Assembly (NCBI GenBank): GCA_903835325.1
Contig: CAILMU010000219.1
Span: 1 to 33,787 of the forward strand
Direction: 5' to 3'
Source of the DNA: an uncultured Microcaldota archaeon
Lineage (GTDB): Archaea; Micrarchaeota; Micrarchaeia; Anstonellales; Bilamarchaeaceae
DNA length: 33,787 bases
Shown here: positions 1-8,889 of the stretch, in pieces
Position numbering within the stretch: the stretch's first letter is position 1
Layout of the letters: the number at the start of each line of letters is the position of its first letter
The notes under the pieces: generated by a model
Seen by the model: only the letters and a program-made list of their open reading frames with translations
Told to the model about the DNA's origin: nothing
The model's database searches: none
Translations under genes and position numbers: made by a program

Positions 1-242
1 CCGCCATTTTTCAGCAGGATTTCACCCACCTTTTCGCGGCCCGCCTCCATCGAAAACCCGTAGCCTTCGGAATACGTGACCAGCGTCCCGCCGCTGAAAT
101 TCGCCCCACAGAACCTTTCGGCCATCGCTATCTGGTCCGCAGTCCTGGGCTTCGTTTGCAGGGGTTGAAGCAGGAATACGGCCTTCCCATCGCTCTTGAA
201 GCCAACGAGCCGTTCCTCCCCGAATTTTCCAATAGGGTTCAT
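1..242 (-). CDS. Hypothetical protein, partial (runs off the left edge)
   Basis: Reading the minus strand from an ATG at 242-240 gives an open frame to the window edge, 80 codons, beginning MNPIGKFGEERLVGFKSDGK. It starts 21 nt after the stop of the helical protein gene at 264-986 on the same strand, so the two are probably cotranscribed. The visible part is soluble, with no signal peptide or membrane segment. I do not recognise a family. The start is the only in-frame ATG near the upstream gene's stop. The C-terminus lies outside the window, so length and function cannot be judged. Confidence 0.6.
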   Translation of the reverse strand, partial: MNPIGKFGEERLVGFKSDGKAVFLLQPLQTKPRTADQIAMAERFCGANFSGGTLVTYSEGYGFSMEAGREKVGEILLKNG

Positions 243-263
243 GATAAAACCTGTGTTATTGTC

Positions 264-986
264 TCACAAGCGAGTGCCTGCAGGCTTATCCTTCCTGTCA
301 GCTGCTTGAACGCCCGGCACAGGCCTCTTTGCGAAATCCTCCGGAAGCATTTCCCCGCTTTCCGCGCGGAGTTTCAGCGCCAAATCCGCAAGTGCGACCG
401 CCCTTCTCTCGAAAACGCCTTCACAGGAGTTTTTCTTGCTCCCAGCAAAACACTTTGCTTTCTGGTCTATGACCCTGAATGCGCCTATGGCTTCCTCCAA
501 TTTGCCCTTCTCGGCAAGTTCTGCCGCCTCCCTCAGCAAAGAGGCCAGCTCAGATCCGAGTATTTGCATTATCGATTTCCTGTCGGATTCATTTTGAGCC
601 GCACCAAGAACCTTACCGAGAACATCCCTCCCTTCCGTTTCACAAACAATCTGCTTTGCAAAATTTATGGCTTCCGTAAATTTTCCTGCCTTGGCATGGC
701 CCAGGGCCAGCACAGAGAGCTTCCAGTCATCCCTCTTTCTTTGCTCCCGGGTAGGGCCAGCTCCTGCAGATTCATTCCGATCAAAAACGCGCGTGAGTTG
801 TATCTCCCACTCATACATCACATAGGCAGCCGTTTCCAGGGTGTGCATGGCCTCCGGGAAAAGGCCTGCCCTTATCTGCTCTTCTGCGACGAAGCCCATG
901 TAATAATGCCGAGCGCCATCGGGGCAGTCTTTTCTAATGTCTGAAATCAGCTCATCAAACGCAGTTGGGATATCATCCAGTTCCAT
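264..986 (-). CDS. Helical repeat (TPR-like) protein of unknown function
   Basis: A 240-aa soluble protein made almost entirely of predicted amphipathic helices. Segments such as AEEQIRAGLFPEAMHTLETA, LGHAKAGKFTEAINFAKQIV and AELAEKGKLEEAIGAFRVID have the A/G-x-F-x-E-A-I spacing of tetratricopeptide-type hairpins, at roughly residues 33-55, 95-115 and 155-175. This suggests a protein-interaction scaffold; no catalytic motif is visible. The C-terminal 30 residues are basic and probably unstructured. Two A/T boxes lie upstream on the minus strand, at 1005-1012 and 1024-1031. The second would give a leader of about 16 nt. The gene is followed closely by the partial gene at 1-242 and is divergent from the 16S gene. 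TPR assignment is by eye only. Confidence 0.75.
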   Translation of the reverse strand: MELDDIPTAFDELISDIRKDCPDGARHYYMGFVAEEQIRAGLFPEAMHTLETAAYVMYEWEIQLTRVFDRNESAGAGPTREQRKRDDWKLSVLALGHAKAGKFTEAINFAKQIVCETEGRDVLGKVLGAAQNESDRKSIMQILGSELASLLREAAELAEKGKLEEAIGAFRVIDQKAKCFAGSKKNSCEGVFERRAVALADLALKLRAESGEMLPEDFAKRPVPGVQAADRKDKPAGTRL

Positions 987-1103
987 GTCATCACTATTGT
1001 GTTATTATTTATGTGTTAAGGTGCTTATAAATATTTGCATCATAGAATGCGCCAGATTAGAAAACAATTTTGCACGCGCGCGTTCGGAAACCCCTCCAAA
1101 ACC

Positions 1104-1111
1104 TTTAAAAA
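1104..1111 (+). promoter_or_regulatory. Probable 16S rRNA promoter (TATA box) with structured leader
   Basis: TTTAAAAA at 1104-1111 is the best archaeal TATA box before the 16S gene, predicting transcription from about 1130. The leader between there and 1286 has three short hairpins: CCCATTA/TAATGGG (1137-1143 with 1148-1154, loop GTTT), ACTTG/CAAGT (1173-1177 with 1185-1189) and CTAGC/GCTAG (1232-1236 with 1243-1247). They are plausible precursor-rRNA leader structures. I see no tRNA and no real protein gene between 987 and 1285. Confidence 0.55.
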
Positions 1112-1285
1112 CAGATAGCCGCCTATCTATACCTTACCCATTAGTTTTAATGGGCATTTTCTATGAATGGAAACTTGTTCTTTACAAGTTCGACTCACGC
1201 TTCAAAGGTCAAGAAAGGGGAATAAATTGAACTAGCTTACCCGCTAGTAAAGTAATTCCTTGAAAATACAGGTACTCCAAAATCA

Positions 1286-2777
<1,492 letters not shown>

Positions 2778-2778
<1 letters not shown>

Positions 2779-2810
2779 AAATATTTACGATACACACTCG
2801 TGGATATTTG
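2778..2810 (+). other. Hairpin abutting the 16S rRNA 3' end
   Basis: CAAATAT (2778-2784) pairs perfectly with ATATTTG (2804-2810), and an inner ACGA/TCGT pairing closes a TACACAC loop. It begins at the last base of the mature 16S sequence, so it may help 3' processing or termination. Further down, before the next gene, lie a T-rich run near 2870-2880 and the palindrome CTGGATCCAG (2894-2903). Confidence 0.4.
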
Positions 2811-2982
2811 ATGCAGACGTGTGCGAGAGAATACATTGCATGTTTTAACTCTAGATGAAGCGTGAGTCTCTTTATTTTACTACAGCGCGAGCGCTGGATC
2901 CAGCTTGATGAAGCGTGGATTATCATTTTCTCGTGCATCCTCGCTGTCTCATTTTTATTCATTGCGCTACATATCTATTTGC

Positions 2983-3900
2983 ATGTCTACTAAACCCTTA
3001 GAAGTCGTGCAAGTCAAGGATTCCAAGAGGGCGGTCCATCTTGTCGCCGAGCATATCTGCGGGAGCCGGATTCGGTTCGAGAAACTTTTCGAGCGGCAGA
3101 ATATGCTGATAACGCCCCATCCCAGATATTCCACAATAAACGAATTCAAGCAGAAATTGGAACCGGATTGCTGGAATTGCCTGTCAGATAGCTATGATTA
3201 CGGCCATCGGATCCCAGTATTCACCCATTATAACGGCGGAATGCTGTCAGCGCCAAAACGCCTCGAAGAATGCCGGGAAGCGCTTGCCGGGATCGTCCCG
3301 ACCGTAGAAATGGAGACTGACGATGGAATCAAGTTCTCATTCGCCCTGAGCCAGGGTTGCCGCACCGGCTGGGGGATTATGGAAGAGCGAAAGTTCATGG
3401 ATACCAGTGCAACCCGATATGGAGGCCGACCGCGTGAATCCTCGTATTTCATCATCAATCCGTCTACCAAAGATGCCAACGATGCCCACCCGTTCGTTTT
3501 TCCCGATCCTAAAATCATCCCCGTAACCATGCGCGGGAAGTTCTCGTTCAGTTTCGGGACATCAGGAGGTAGCAGTTCTGATGAATTCTGGAAGGCGGCT
3601 CAGATGGAGCCTCTTCCGGTAAGAGGCGTTGCGTTGACGAACCGGGAAGAATCCGATGGAGTGATAACTAGAAGCGCCGATTATCTTGAATTCACTTTCA
3701 AGGCCAAAGAACAGCCCACCAGATCGGTTATCGATATGAGGTATTTCTCGCTCAACCTGGATCTGGGAGAGTTTTCCTCGGGGGTAGAGTCGTTCTTCTG
3801 GATTGACATGATAGCCAAAGACGGTTTCACGACGAGATTCATGATAGATAACGGCTTCCCGGGGCTATTATTCCCGAATCATTTCAAAACGCCGTTTTGA
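2983..3900 (+). CDS. Hypothetical soluble protein
   Basis: A 305-aa protein beginning MSTKPLEVVQVKDSKRAVHL. I do not recognise a family. It is soluble, mixed alpha/beta, rich in aromatic and charged residues, with no signal peptide or membrane segment; cysteines are scattered (for example CWNC near residue 65) without a full metal-binding set. The open frame extends upstream to 2905, but ATG 2983 is preferred because a TATA-like TTTTATTC (2953-2960) is centred 26-27 nt before it, matching the leaderless spacing of many genes here. It is the first gene after the 16S gene and is convergent with the helix-turn-helix gene. Downstream of the stop is an A-rich stretch and a GC-rich inverted repeat (about 3935-4000) that may end transcription. 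Confidence 0.75.
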   Translation: MSTKPLEVVQVKDSKRAVHLVAEHICGSRIRFEKLFERQNMLITPHPRYSTINEFKQKLEPDCWNCLSDSYDYGHRIPVFTHYNGGMLSAPKRLEECREALAGIVPTVEMETDDGIKFSFALSQGCRTGWGIMEERKFMDTSATRYGGRPRESSYFIINPSTKDANDAHPFVFPDPKIIPVTMRGKFSFSFGTSGGSSSDEFWKAAQMEPLPVRGVALTNREESDGVITRSADYLEFTFKAKEQPTRSVIDMRYFSLNLDLGEFSSGVESFFWIDMIAKDGFTTRFMIDNGFPGLLFPNHFKTPF

Positions 3901-4015
3901 TCTAAAAATTCCAAAAAAATAGAAAAAAATTTTCATCCCCCGAATCCCGGTTCGACCGGTTCTTCTGGGGGTCCGAGCGGTTCGCTCGTGTCGAATCCAT
4001 CCAGCAATGGCATTT

Positions 4016-4312
4016 TCATATCAACAGCTCCAGGTTCGGATCCGTAAGCATCCGGTACACGCTCATGTGAGAGACGCCGACTATATCTGCGACCTGGCGC
4101 ATCGACATCTTCTCGAGGAAGTACAACCTTACCACTTCCGAGAGCCTCTGCTCATTGGCTCCCTTCCTGGGCCTGCCCTTCCTCTTCTTTGGGCTGGAGG
4201 CCGCCCTCTCCTTGAGGACGGCATCCTCCCCTTCCAGTTCATCATCCAGGCTGGAAAGGTCGTCCAGACCATCCAGCAACTCCATATCCTCTATATCGCT
4301 GCTCTCCGACAT
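4016..4312 (-). CDS. Small helix-turn-helix DNA-binding protein with AT-hook-like motif
   Basis: A 98-aa probable transcription regulator. Residues 1-32 are strongly acidic; residues 41-51 (PKKRKGRPRKG) are basic and contain the GRP core of an AT-hook. Residues 57-89 form a resolvase/Hin-type helix-turn-helix: LSEVVRLYFLEKMSMRQVAD followed by IVGVSHMSVYRML. No other domain is present, so it may bind DNA as a dimer or act as a partner protein. The frame can start at GTG 4324, but ATG 4312 is preceded by GTGGTG at six-base spacing, a fair SD. A minus-strand TATA (CATATAACG, 4388-4396) predicts a 40-55 nt leader. The imperfect palindrome at 4333-4350 lies inside that leader and may be an autoregulatory operator. 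Confidence 0.8.
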   Translation of the reverse strand: MSESSDIEDMELLDGLDDLSSLDDELEGEDAVLKERAASSPKKRKGRPRKGANEQRLSEVVRLYFLEKMSMRQVADIVGVSHMSVYRMLTDPNLELLI

Positions 4313-4332
4313 CTTTTTCACCACTTTTTATC

Positions 4333-4350
4333 GGGGCCAATGTTGACCCC
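4333..4350. promoter_or_regulatory. Candidate operator palindrome upstream of the HTH gene
   Basis: GGGGcCAAtgTTGaCCCC is an inverted repeat with arms GGGG.CAA and TTG.CCCC. It lies 21-38 nt before the HTH start codon and about 40 nt downstream of the candidate TATA at 4388-4396. Position and symmetry suit a regulator site; binding by the neighbouring HTH protein is inference. A second perfect stem, GTTTTTG/CAAAAAC (4362-4368 with 4379-4385), lies just upstream. Confidence 0.35.
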
Positions 4351-4480
4351 CTAAGATGCAGGTTTTTGGTGAATGCCGCAAAAACACGTTATATGGCGGC
4401 GCAATCGCTCAACATATTATTTTCATGCCGGAGGAGCGTCGGGTGTCACGGGTTTTTAGCCCCCTTTTCTCTTCCAGAAC

Positions 4481-4567
4481 TCAATGCCACCTGATGGCGA
4501 AGGTGTAGTGCATCTTATAACAATTAGGCGTCGGCGTCTTTGCAATTGCGGCCGTTCTGCTTTCCAT
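4481..4567 (-). CDS. 28-aa small ORF with perfect Shine-Dalgarno and self-sequestering stem
   Basis: On the minus strand, ATG at 4567-4565 opens a 28-codon frame beginning MESRTAAIAKTPTPNCYKMH and ending at TGA 4483-4481. GGAGGTG (4581-4575), a full seven-base match to the CACCTCC end of this 16S gene, lies seven bases before the ATG. A TATA box (TTTAAATATAA, about 4610-4620) predicts transcription from about 4590, giving a leader of roughly 23 nt. The SD strand GGAGGTGTAG can pair with CTACACCTTC inside the ORF (ten pairs, one G-U), so the ribosome site may be closed by the gene's own sequence. It lies about 170 nt upstream of the HTH gene on the same strand and could be a regulatory leader peptide or a small protein. 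The peptide itself resembles nothing I recognise. Confidence 0.5.
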   Translation of the reverse strand: MESRTAAIAKTPTPNCYKMHYTFAIRWH

Positions 4568-4703
4568 AGTGCTACACCTCCATGAATTTTTAGACATGAA
4601 CGCGCAAGACTTATATTTAAAGGTATGTATCAGAAACCTCCATTCCCGAGGCGCGGAAGCATTTAAATCTATGGCAAACAAGTGATATCCATCCCAAAAT
4701 ATT

Positions 4704-5138
4704 ATGACGAAGGTGACTGTTTTGGCTGAAAAAAAGGCCCAGAAGACGGATTCGGCTCCGGCGCAAAAGAAAGAGAAACAGGCGCCATACAAGCTGACCG
4801 AGCATGTGCGCCGGCTCTGGATAAGGATACGGAACCTCTGGGGCTTCAGCAACGAAGCGTTCTACAACGCGCTCACGGATTTGAAGGACGAGGATGCCAA
4901 TCTGCTCTACGACCTGGTGAAGCTGGCGCTTTTCCGCAATAGCTGGGCCCAGATAGTCCAAGAGAACCCGGCCCTCCATACCCTGATAGGAAGCGAAGAG
5001 GATTATTTCTGCATGATAGACACATACCAGAAGCTGTCCTGGAAGCTTAACCGCAGAGAAGAGTACCCGAAAGACAAGAAGCTTGCCGTCGGCATGAAGG
5101 GAAGGATCGGGCGCCTCATGCCCGATTTCAGTCTCTAG
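4704..5138 (+). CDS. Hypothetical protein with Lys-rich N-terminus
   Basis: A 144-aa soluble protein. Residues 1-30 are rich in Lys, Ala and Gln and probably disordered. Residues 30-144 are helical with many Trp/Tyr/Arg residues (for example LTEHVRRLWIRIRNLWGFSN), which suggests a compact nucleic-acid- or protein-binding fold. I do not recognise the family. TATA-like ATTTAAAT (4660-4667) would give a leader of about 14 nt. The promoter region is shared with the divergent small ORF at 4481-4567. The stop is 35 nt before gltX, and no strong promoter is visible between them, so the two may be cotranscribed. Confidence 0.75.
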   Translation: MTKVTVLAEKKAQKTDSAPAQKKEKQAPYKLTEHVRRLWIRIRNLWGFSNEAFYNALTDLKDEDANLLYDLVKLALFRNSWAQIVQENPALHTLIGSEEDYFCMIDTYQKLSWKLNRREEYPKDKKLAVGMKGRIGRLMPDFSL

Positions 5139-5173
5139 GGTATTACGCAATAACGCGCATCGATGTGATTTCT

Positions 5174-6877
5174 ATGTCCGATCTTGGCTCTATCATCAGG
5201 AAGCATGTCCTCAAGAACGCCTTCGAGTATGGGAAGGCGAATCCAGGCTCCGTAGTCGGAAAGGTTATCGGCGAATACCCGGATGCGAAGTCGGATATGA
5301 AAACGACGATGGCGAAGATAAACAGCGAGGTCGCTTCCATCAACAAGCTTTCCAAAGCCGAGATCGAGAAAGAGATGTCGGGATTCGAATACGCGAAAAA
5401 AGAGGAAGAATCGAAGGGTATCACGGTACCTGACGCGGTTGATGGCGCGGTCATAGTGAGATATCCGCCAGAGCCTAATGGCTGGCCGCATATCGGCCAC
5501 GCGAAGGCCTTCTGCCTCTCCTCGGAGATAGCGAAAACATATCATGGGAAAATCATCCTGCGATGGGATGACACGAACCCGGAAGCCGAAAAACCAGAAT
5601 TCCTGGTTGCGATAAGGGACGGCATAAAATGGCTGGGCCTCGGATGGGATGAAGAGGTCTACTGCAGCGATTATATCCCCCAGATGTACAAGCTGTGCCA
5701 AAAGCTTCTGGCCCAGGGGGACGCGTATGTCTGCTCGTGTCCGCAGGAAGAGATAGCAAAAAGCCGTGAAAGGATGGAGCGCTGCGCCCACGGGTCGGCG
5801 ACGAGCCAAGAGAATCTTGATTCCTGGAAAAGGATGCTGGAAGGGAAGTTATCCGAAGGCGAAGCCACCGTCAGATTGACCGGGGATATGGAATCCCAGA
5901 ACACCGTCATGCGCGACCCGACCATATTCAGGATAATAACAACACCGCACTACAGGCAGGGGAAGAAATACCGGGTCTGGCCGACCTATGATTTCCAGGG
6001 TGCAGTGATGGATTCTATCCTCGGGATAACTCATCCGATACGCTCAAAGGAATATGAATTGAGGGATGAGGCATACATATTCCTTCTCGAGAAACTCAAG
6101 CTCCGCGTCCCACGCATGATTACAATCTCGCGTTTGGCTATCAAAAACGCTCCGATTTCCAAACGGCTCCTGCGCCCTTTCGTCGAGAGCGGCAAACTGA
6201 TGGGATGGAATGACCCGCGCCTTCCGACTTTGGCTGGCCTGGAGCGAAGAGGGATACTCCCGGACGCCATCCGCGCTTTCGTGCTTTCTTTCGGCATATC
6301 GAAAGTGGAGAGCGAGCCGACCTGGGAGGCATTGCTTGCCCAGAATAGGAAATTGCTTGATCCTATATCGCAGCATTACTTCTTCGTCGCTGAGCCAGCG
6401 CATCTGGAAGTCAAAGGATTGGAGAGCAAAACAATCCAGCTCAAGAAGCACCCGAAAAAGGACATGGGGATGCGGTCCATCGACGCGGATAGCATGCTCC
6501 TGATAGCCGGTTCCGATGCCAAACAACTCAAGAGTGGCGAGGTTTTCCGCCTGAAGGATCTCTGCAATGTCAAACTCGGCGTGCGCGGCGATAGACCGAA
6601 TGGCTTTTCCGGCGAAGTACTCAATGACGAGATGGTCGAGAAGAAGATACAATGGGTGAGCGAGAAAAGCTCCATCGATTGCGAAGTTTTGGTGCCGAAG
6701 GATTTGCTTGATGGAAGCGGGCATTTCGATGATAAAAGCCTCGAAATCATCAAAGGAAGATGCGAGCGCTCATGCATTGATTTGGAACAGGGGACGATAA
6801 TCCAGTTCGAGAGGTTCGGCTATTGCAGGCTGGACAAGAAATCAAAGGGCAAGCTGACATTCATCTTCAGCTGCTGA
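5174..6877 (+). CDS. gltX: Glutamyl-tRNA synthetase, archaeal type
   Basis: A 567-aa class I aminoacyl-tRNA synthetase that charges tRNA with glutamate; in archaea this family typically also mischarges tRNA(Gln) for the amidotransferase route. Residues 1-95 form the helical N-terminal region usual in archaeal GluRS. The HIGH motif is in PPEPNGWPHIGHAKA (HIGH at 106-109), followed by RWDDTNPE. The KMSKS loop is degenerate, read as PISKR (ISKR at 328-331). The C-terminal half is beta-rich, as in the GlnRS-like anticodon-binding domain of archaeal and eukaryotic GluRS rather than the helical bacterial type. ATG 5174 is chosen over GTG 5165; neither has a clear SD. The HD gene follows after 26 nt. 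Confidence 0.95.
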   Translation: MSDLGSIIRKHVLKNAFEYGKANPGSVVGKVIGEYPDAKSDMKTTMAKINSEVASINKLSKAEIEKEMSGFEYAKKEEESKGITVPDAVDGAVIVRYPPEPNGWPHIGHAKAFCLSSEIAKTYHGKIILRWDDTNPEAEKPEFLVAIRDGIKWLGLGWDEEVYCSDYIPQMYKLCQKLLAQGDAYVCSCPQEEIAKSRERMERCAHGSATSQENLDSWKRMLEGKLSEGEATVRLTGDMESQNTVMRDPTIFRIITTPHYRQGKKYRVWPTYDFQGAVMDSILGITHPIRSKEYELRDEAYIFLLEKLKLRVPRMITISRLAIKNAPISKRLLRPFVESGKLMGWNDPRLPTLAGLERRGILPDAIRAFVLSFGISKVESEPTWEALLAQNRKLLDPISQHYFFVAEPAHLEVKGLESKTIQLKKHPKKDMGMRSIDADSMLLIAGSDAKQLKSGEVFRLKDLCNVKLGVRGDRPNGFSGEVLNDEMVEKKIQWVSEKSSIDCEVLVPKDLLDGSGHFDDKSLEIIKGRCERSCIDLEQGTIIQFERFGYCRLDKKSKGKLTFIFSC

Positions 6878-6903
6878 ACTCATATAATTTTGCGGTGGGG
6901 ATT

Positions 6904-7467
6904 ATGCTTCTAGAATCGCAGAAAAAAGAGATACTGGACTTCGCAAGGAGCCAGGTTTCCGGGAACGACGCGCTTCATCGGATGGAGCACCTGGAGGAGA
7001 CGGCCAGGGAGGCCCTCAAACTCGCCGAGGGAGAGAGCGGGGATCCGGATGTCGTTTGGGCCGCTGCCATGCTCCATGATATCTGCAAGAGCAAGAACGG
7101 GGATCATGGTGCCGAGGGATCGAAGCTCGCACGGTTATTCCTATCCTCGATCAGGATATCGAAAGACATTACCGATAAAGCCTGCGATGCGATTTATTTC
7201 CACAACAAGGATTTCACTGATGGTCCGATAGAACGGAAGATACTTTGGGACGCTGATAAGCTGCCGATCATGCGGGCGGAAGGGTTCAAGGAAAGGATGC
7301 TGCCTTATTGGACCGCGAAGCTTGGGGAGAAAGAGGGGGTCAAGAAATCGATCGAAGAGTATCATTTCTACCGGTCGCGCTTCCATACCGGGACCGCGAA
7401 GAACGAGGTCGAGGCGAATTCGACGGCCATGCAAAGATGCATAAACAACCTGCCGCATGAGGAATGA
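6904..7467 (+). CDS. HD-domain phosphohydrolase
   Basis: A 187-aa protein of the HD superfamily of metal-dependent phosphohydrolases. Visible ligands are His25 or His29 in LHRMEHLEETA, the paired His58-Asp59 in AAAMLHDICK and His68 in GDHGAEGSKLA, with a downstream Asp in LWDADKLPIM. The length fits stand-alone HD hydrolases that act on nucleotides or similar phosphoesters; the substrate is unknown. ATG 6904 is favoured by GGTGGGG four bases upstream; the frame also extends back into gltX but without support. It follows gltX by 26 nt and precedes the first membrane protein gene by 74 nt, so an operon is likely. Confidence 0.88.
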   Translation: MLLESQKKEILDFARSQVSGNDALHRMEHLEETAREALKLAEGESGDPDVVWAAAMLHDICKSKNGDHGAEGSKLARLFLSSIRISKDITDKACDAIYFHNKDFTDGPIERKILWDADKLPIMRAEGFKERMLPYWTAKLGEKEGVKKSIEEYHFYRSRFHTGTAKNEVEANSTAMQRCINNLPHEE

Positions 7468-7541
7468 TTTGAAGCCGGTATGCTGGCCCGGAACGCAATC
7501 ATAAGATATGCCGCGACAAATTACTTGGGGGGTGTGTGAGG

Positions 7542-8072
7542 ATGGACCTGGTTTATAGGAAGATTGTCGAAGCTGCAAAGGTGCCGATAATCATCGGCAT
7601 CGTCGTCCAGCTGCTGCTGCTCATCGCCTTCGCAGCCCTGACGCAGATAACCGACAAAGCAGCATCGGATCTCATCACACTCGCCATCGTCGCATTCTCC
7701 TTCATTTTCTATCTCGTCCTGTTCATCTGGAGCGGCTATCGGGCTGTAAAACAGTTCGGATATGATATCATCAGCGCTGGAGTTGTCGGCGCAGCCGCAT
7801 ATCTCGGCATCGGCATCATTACATCGCTTCTCATCATAATATTCTTCATCGTTTTCGTGATTGCCAATCTTCTCGTTTTCGGAAGGGCTGGGAATGCTGG
7901 AGGTGGCTCTAGTAGCACGATCGCAGACCTTACGGGCGGTGCGTTTGGTATCGGCCTCCTTATCCTGGTCGCCCTGGCATGCATCTTGATATACCTTTTC
8001 GAGCTTGCAATAGGCGCTTGCATAAATTTCGCGGTCGGTTGCGCTGGCGGGTGGCTTGCGAGCAGGAAATGA
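7542..8072 (+). CDS. Four-helix membrane protein, paralogue of the next gene
   Basis: A 176-aa integral membrane protein with four hydrophobic segments at about residues 16-35, 44-65, 78-110 and 135-172. The second and third are joined by FIWSGYRAVKQFGYDIISAG, a conserved arginine/lysine-containing turn shared with the next gene (YLWAGARAVRRYRQDAIGAG). A glycine/serine loop, AGNAGGGSSS, lies before the last segment. The overall plan resembles small DUF-type membrane proteins of archaea with no known function. ATG 7542 is preferred over GTG 7536 because GGGGGGTG lies eight bases upstream. Probably a tandem duplicate with 8171-8707. Confidence 0.8.
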   Translation: MDLVYRKIVEAAKVPIIIGIVVQLLLLIAFAALTQITDKAASDLITLAIVAFSFIFYLVLFIWSGYRAVKQFGYDIISAGVVGAAAYLGIGIITSLLIIIFFIVFVIANLLVFGRAGNAGGGSSSTIADLTGGAFGIGLLILVALACILIYLFELAIGACINFAVGCAGGWLASRK

Positions 8073-8170
8073 GTGACCTGCCAGTACTATCGCGAGCCTG
8101 ATGCCGAAAAACGACTTTCATTTATAAATCTTCCATGGAAAACGCATTTGTAGGTAAAAGGTGACTATCG

Positions 8171-8707
8171 ATGGAACGGTTCGAGATACGAAACATACTG
8201 GGAGCGTCTGTGCTGCCTATCATCATCAGTATTGTCCTTGTCATCATATGGGTCGGTCTCGAGGTCGCCAGCTTCCTGATAGATTCAGGTCTGCACGACA
8301 CCCTGCAACTGATATCCAATATCTACATGTACGCCATGTTCCCGATTTACCTGGTCATCTATCTTTGGGCAGGTGCCAGAGCCGTGCGCAGATACCGCCA
8401 GGACGCCATAGGCGCCGGTATCGTATCCGCGTTCTCATATATCGTATCCGGCATATTCCACCTGATAATAACCTCGATTATCGGCCTCATGGTCGTTAAA
8501 CAATTCGTCGACATCCCAGGCTTCCATTCCACCGAATCCACGCTCGCCGCATCGCTTGTCGGGGATGTGGCAGGGACCAGCGGGGTCGGCATCTCTTTCC
8601 TCTGCGGGGCAGGGATCATAATCATGGGAGCGCTCGCCAATTTCGTGGTCGGTTCTTTCGGCGGCCTGCTAGCGACCGGACGCTCGGCTGCAGGGCGCTC
8701 GAGATGA
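8171..8707 (+). CDS. Four-helix membrane protein, paralogue of the previous gene
   Basis: A 178-aa membrane protein with the same layout as the gene at 7542-8072: hydrophobic segments at about residues 13-36, 48-67, 78-108 and 140-170, the shared [IY]LWAGARAVRRY-type turn and the IGAGIVSAFSY third segment. The C-terminal ten residues are basic, consistent with a cytoplasmic tail. It has its own promoter: TATA-like ATTTATAAAT (8119-8128) gives a leader of about 20-25 nt, in which AGGTGA lies six bases before the ATG. Function unknown. Confidence 0.8.
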   Translation: MERFEIRNILGASVLPIIISIVLVIIWVGLEVASFLIDSGLHDTLQLISNIYMYAMFPIYLVIYLWAGARAVRRYRQDAIGAGIVSAFSYIVSGIFHLIITSIIGLMVVKQFVDIPGFHSTESTLAASLVGDVAGTSGVGISFLCGAGIIIMGALANFVVGSFGGLLATGRSAAGRSR

Positions 8708-8838
8708 GATTTGTCAATAAAACACAAAATGTCCGAGTATCCTTCGTCGCCGCGGCATCCATTTAAATTGATTGCGAGTTAAGAAGGGATGCTCGCTAGG
8801 ATTGGCGGGGAATTGAGGCGGAAATCGCAGTTATCCTT

Positions 8839-8863
8839 GGCATGAAATTATTTCATCCATGCC
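8839..8863 (+). promoter_or_regulatory. Hairpin in the leader of the ribonucleotide reductase gene
   Basis: A TATA-like ATTTAAAT (8760-8767) precedes the reductase gene by more than 100 nt, giving an unusually long leader for this window. Inside it GGCATG (8839-8844) pairs with CATGCC (8858-8863), and the nested ATGAA/TTCAT can extend the stem. It may be a regulatory leader for dNTP synthesis. It does not match the NrdR box or the cobalamin riboswitch as I know them. Confidence 0.35.
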
Positions 8864-8889
8864 TTGTGCATGCCGCGACGGTGAGGCAA

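Noticed and set aside
156-944. Long plus-strand open frame opposite the genes at 1-986
   Set aside because: Antisense to the helical protein gene; no promoter or SD. GC-rich coding here leaves many frames open on the opposite strand.
1173-1200. Possible tRNA T-arm (AAGTTCGACTC) upstream of the 16S gene
   Set aside because: No acceptor, D or anticodon arms can be built around it. It belongs to the short hairpin ACTTG/CAAGT of the leader.
4425-4508. 27-codon plus-strand frame from ATG 4425, and GTG frame after GGAGG at 4430
   Set aside because: Overlaps the better supported minus-strand small ORF; no TATA at a fitting distance and poor coding character.
5135-6724. Long minus-strand frames opposite gltX
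   Set aside because: Shadows of the strongly recognised synthetase; products look like random Arg/Ser-rich sequence.
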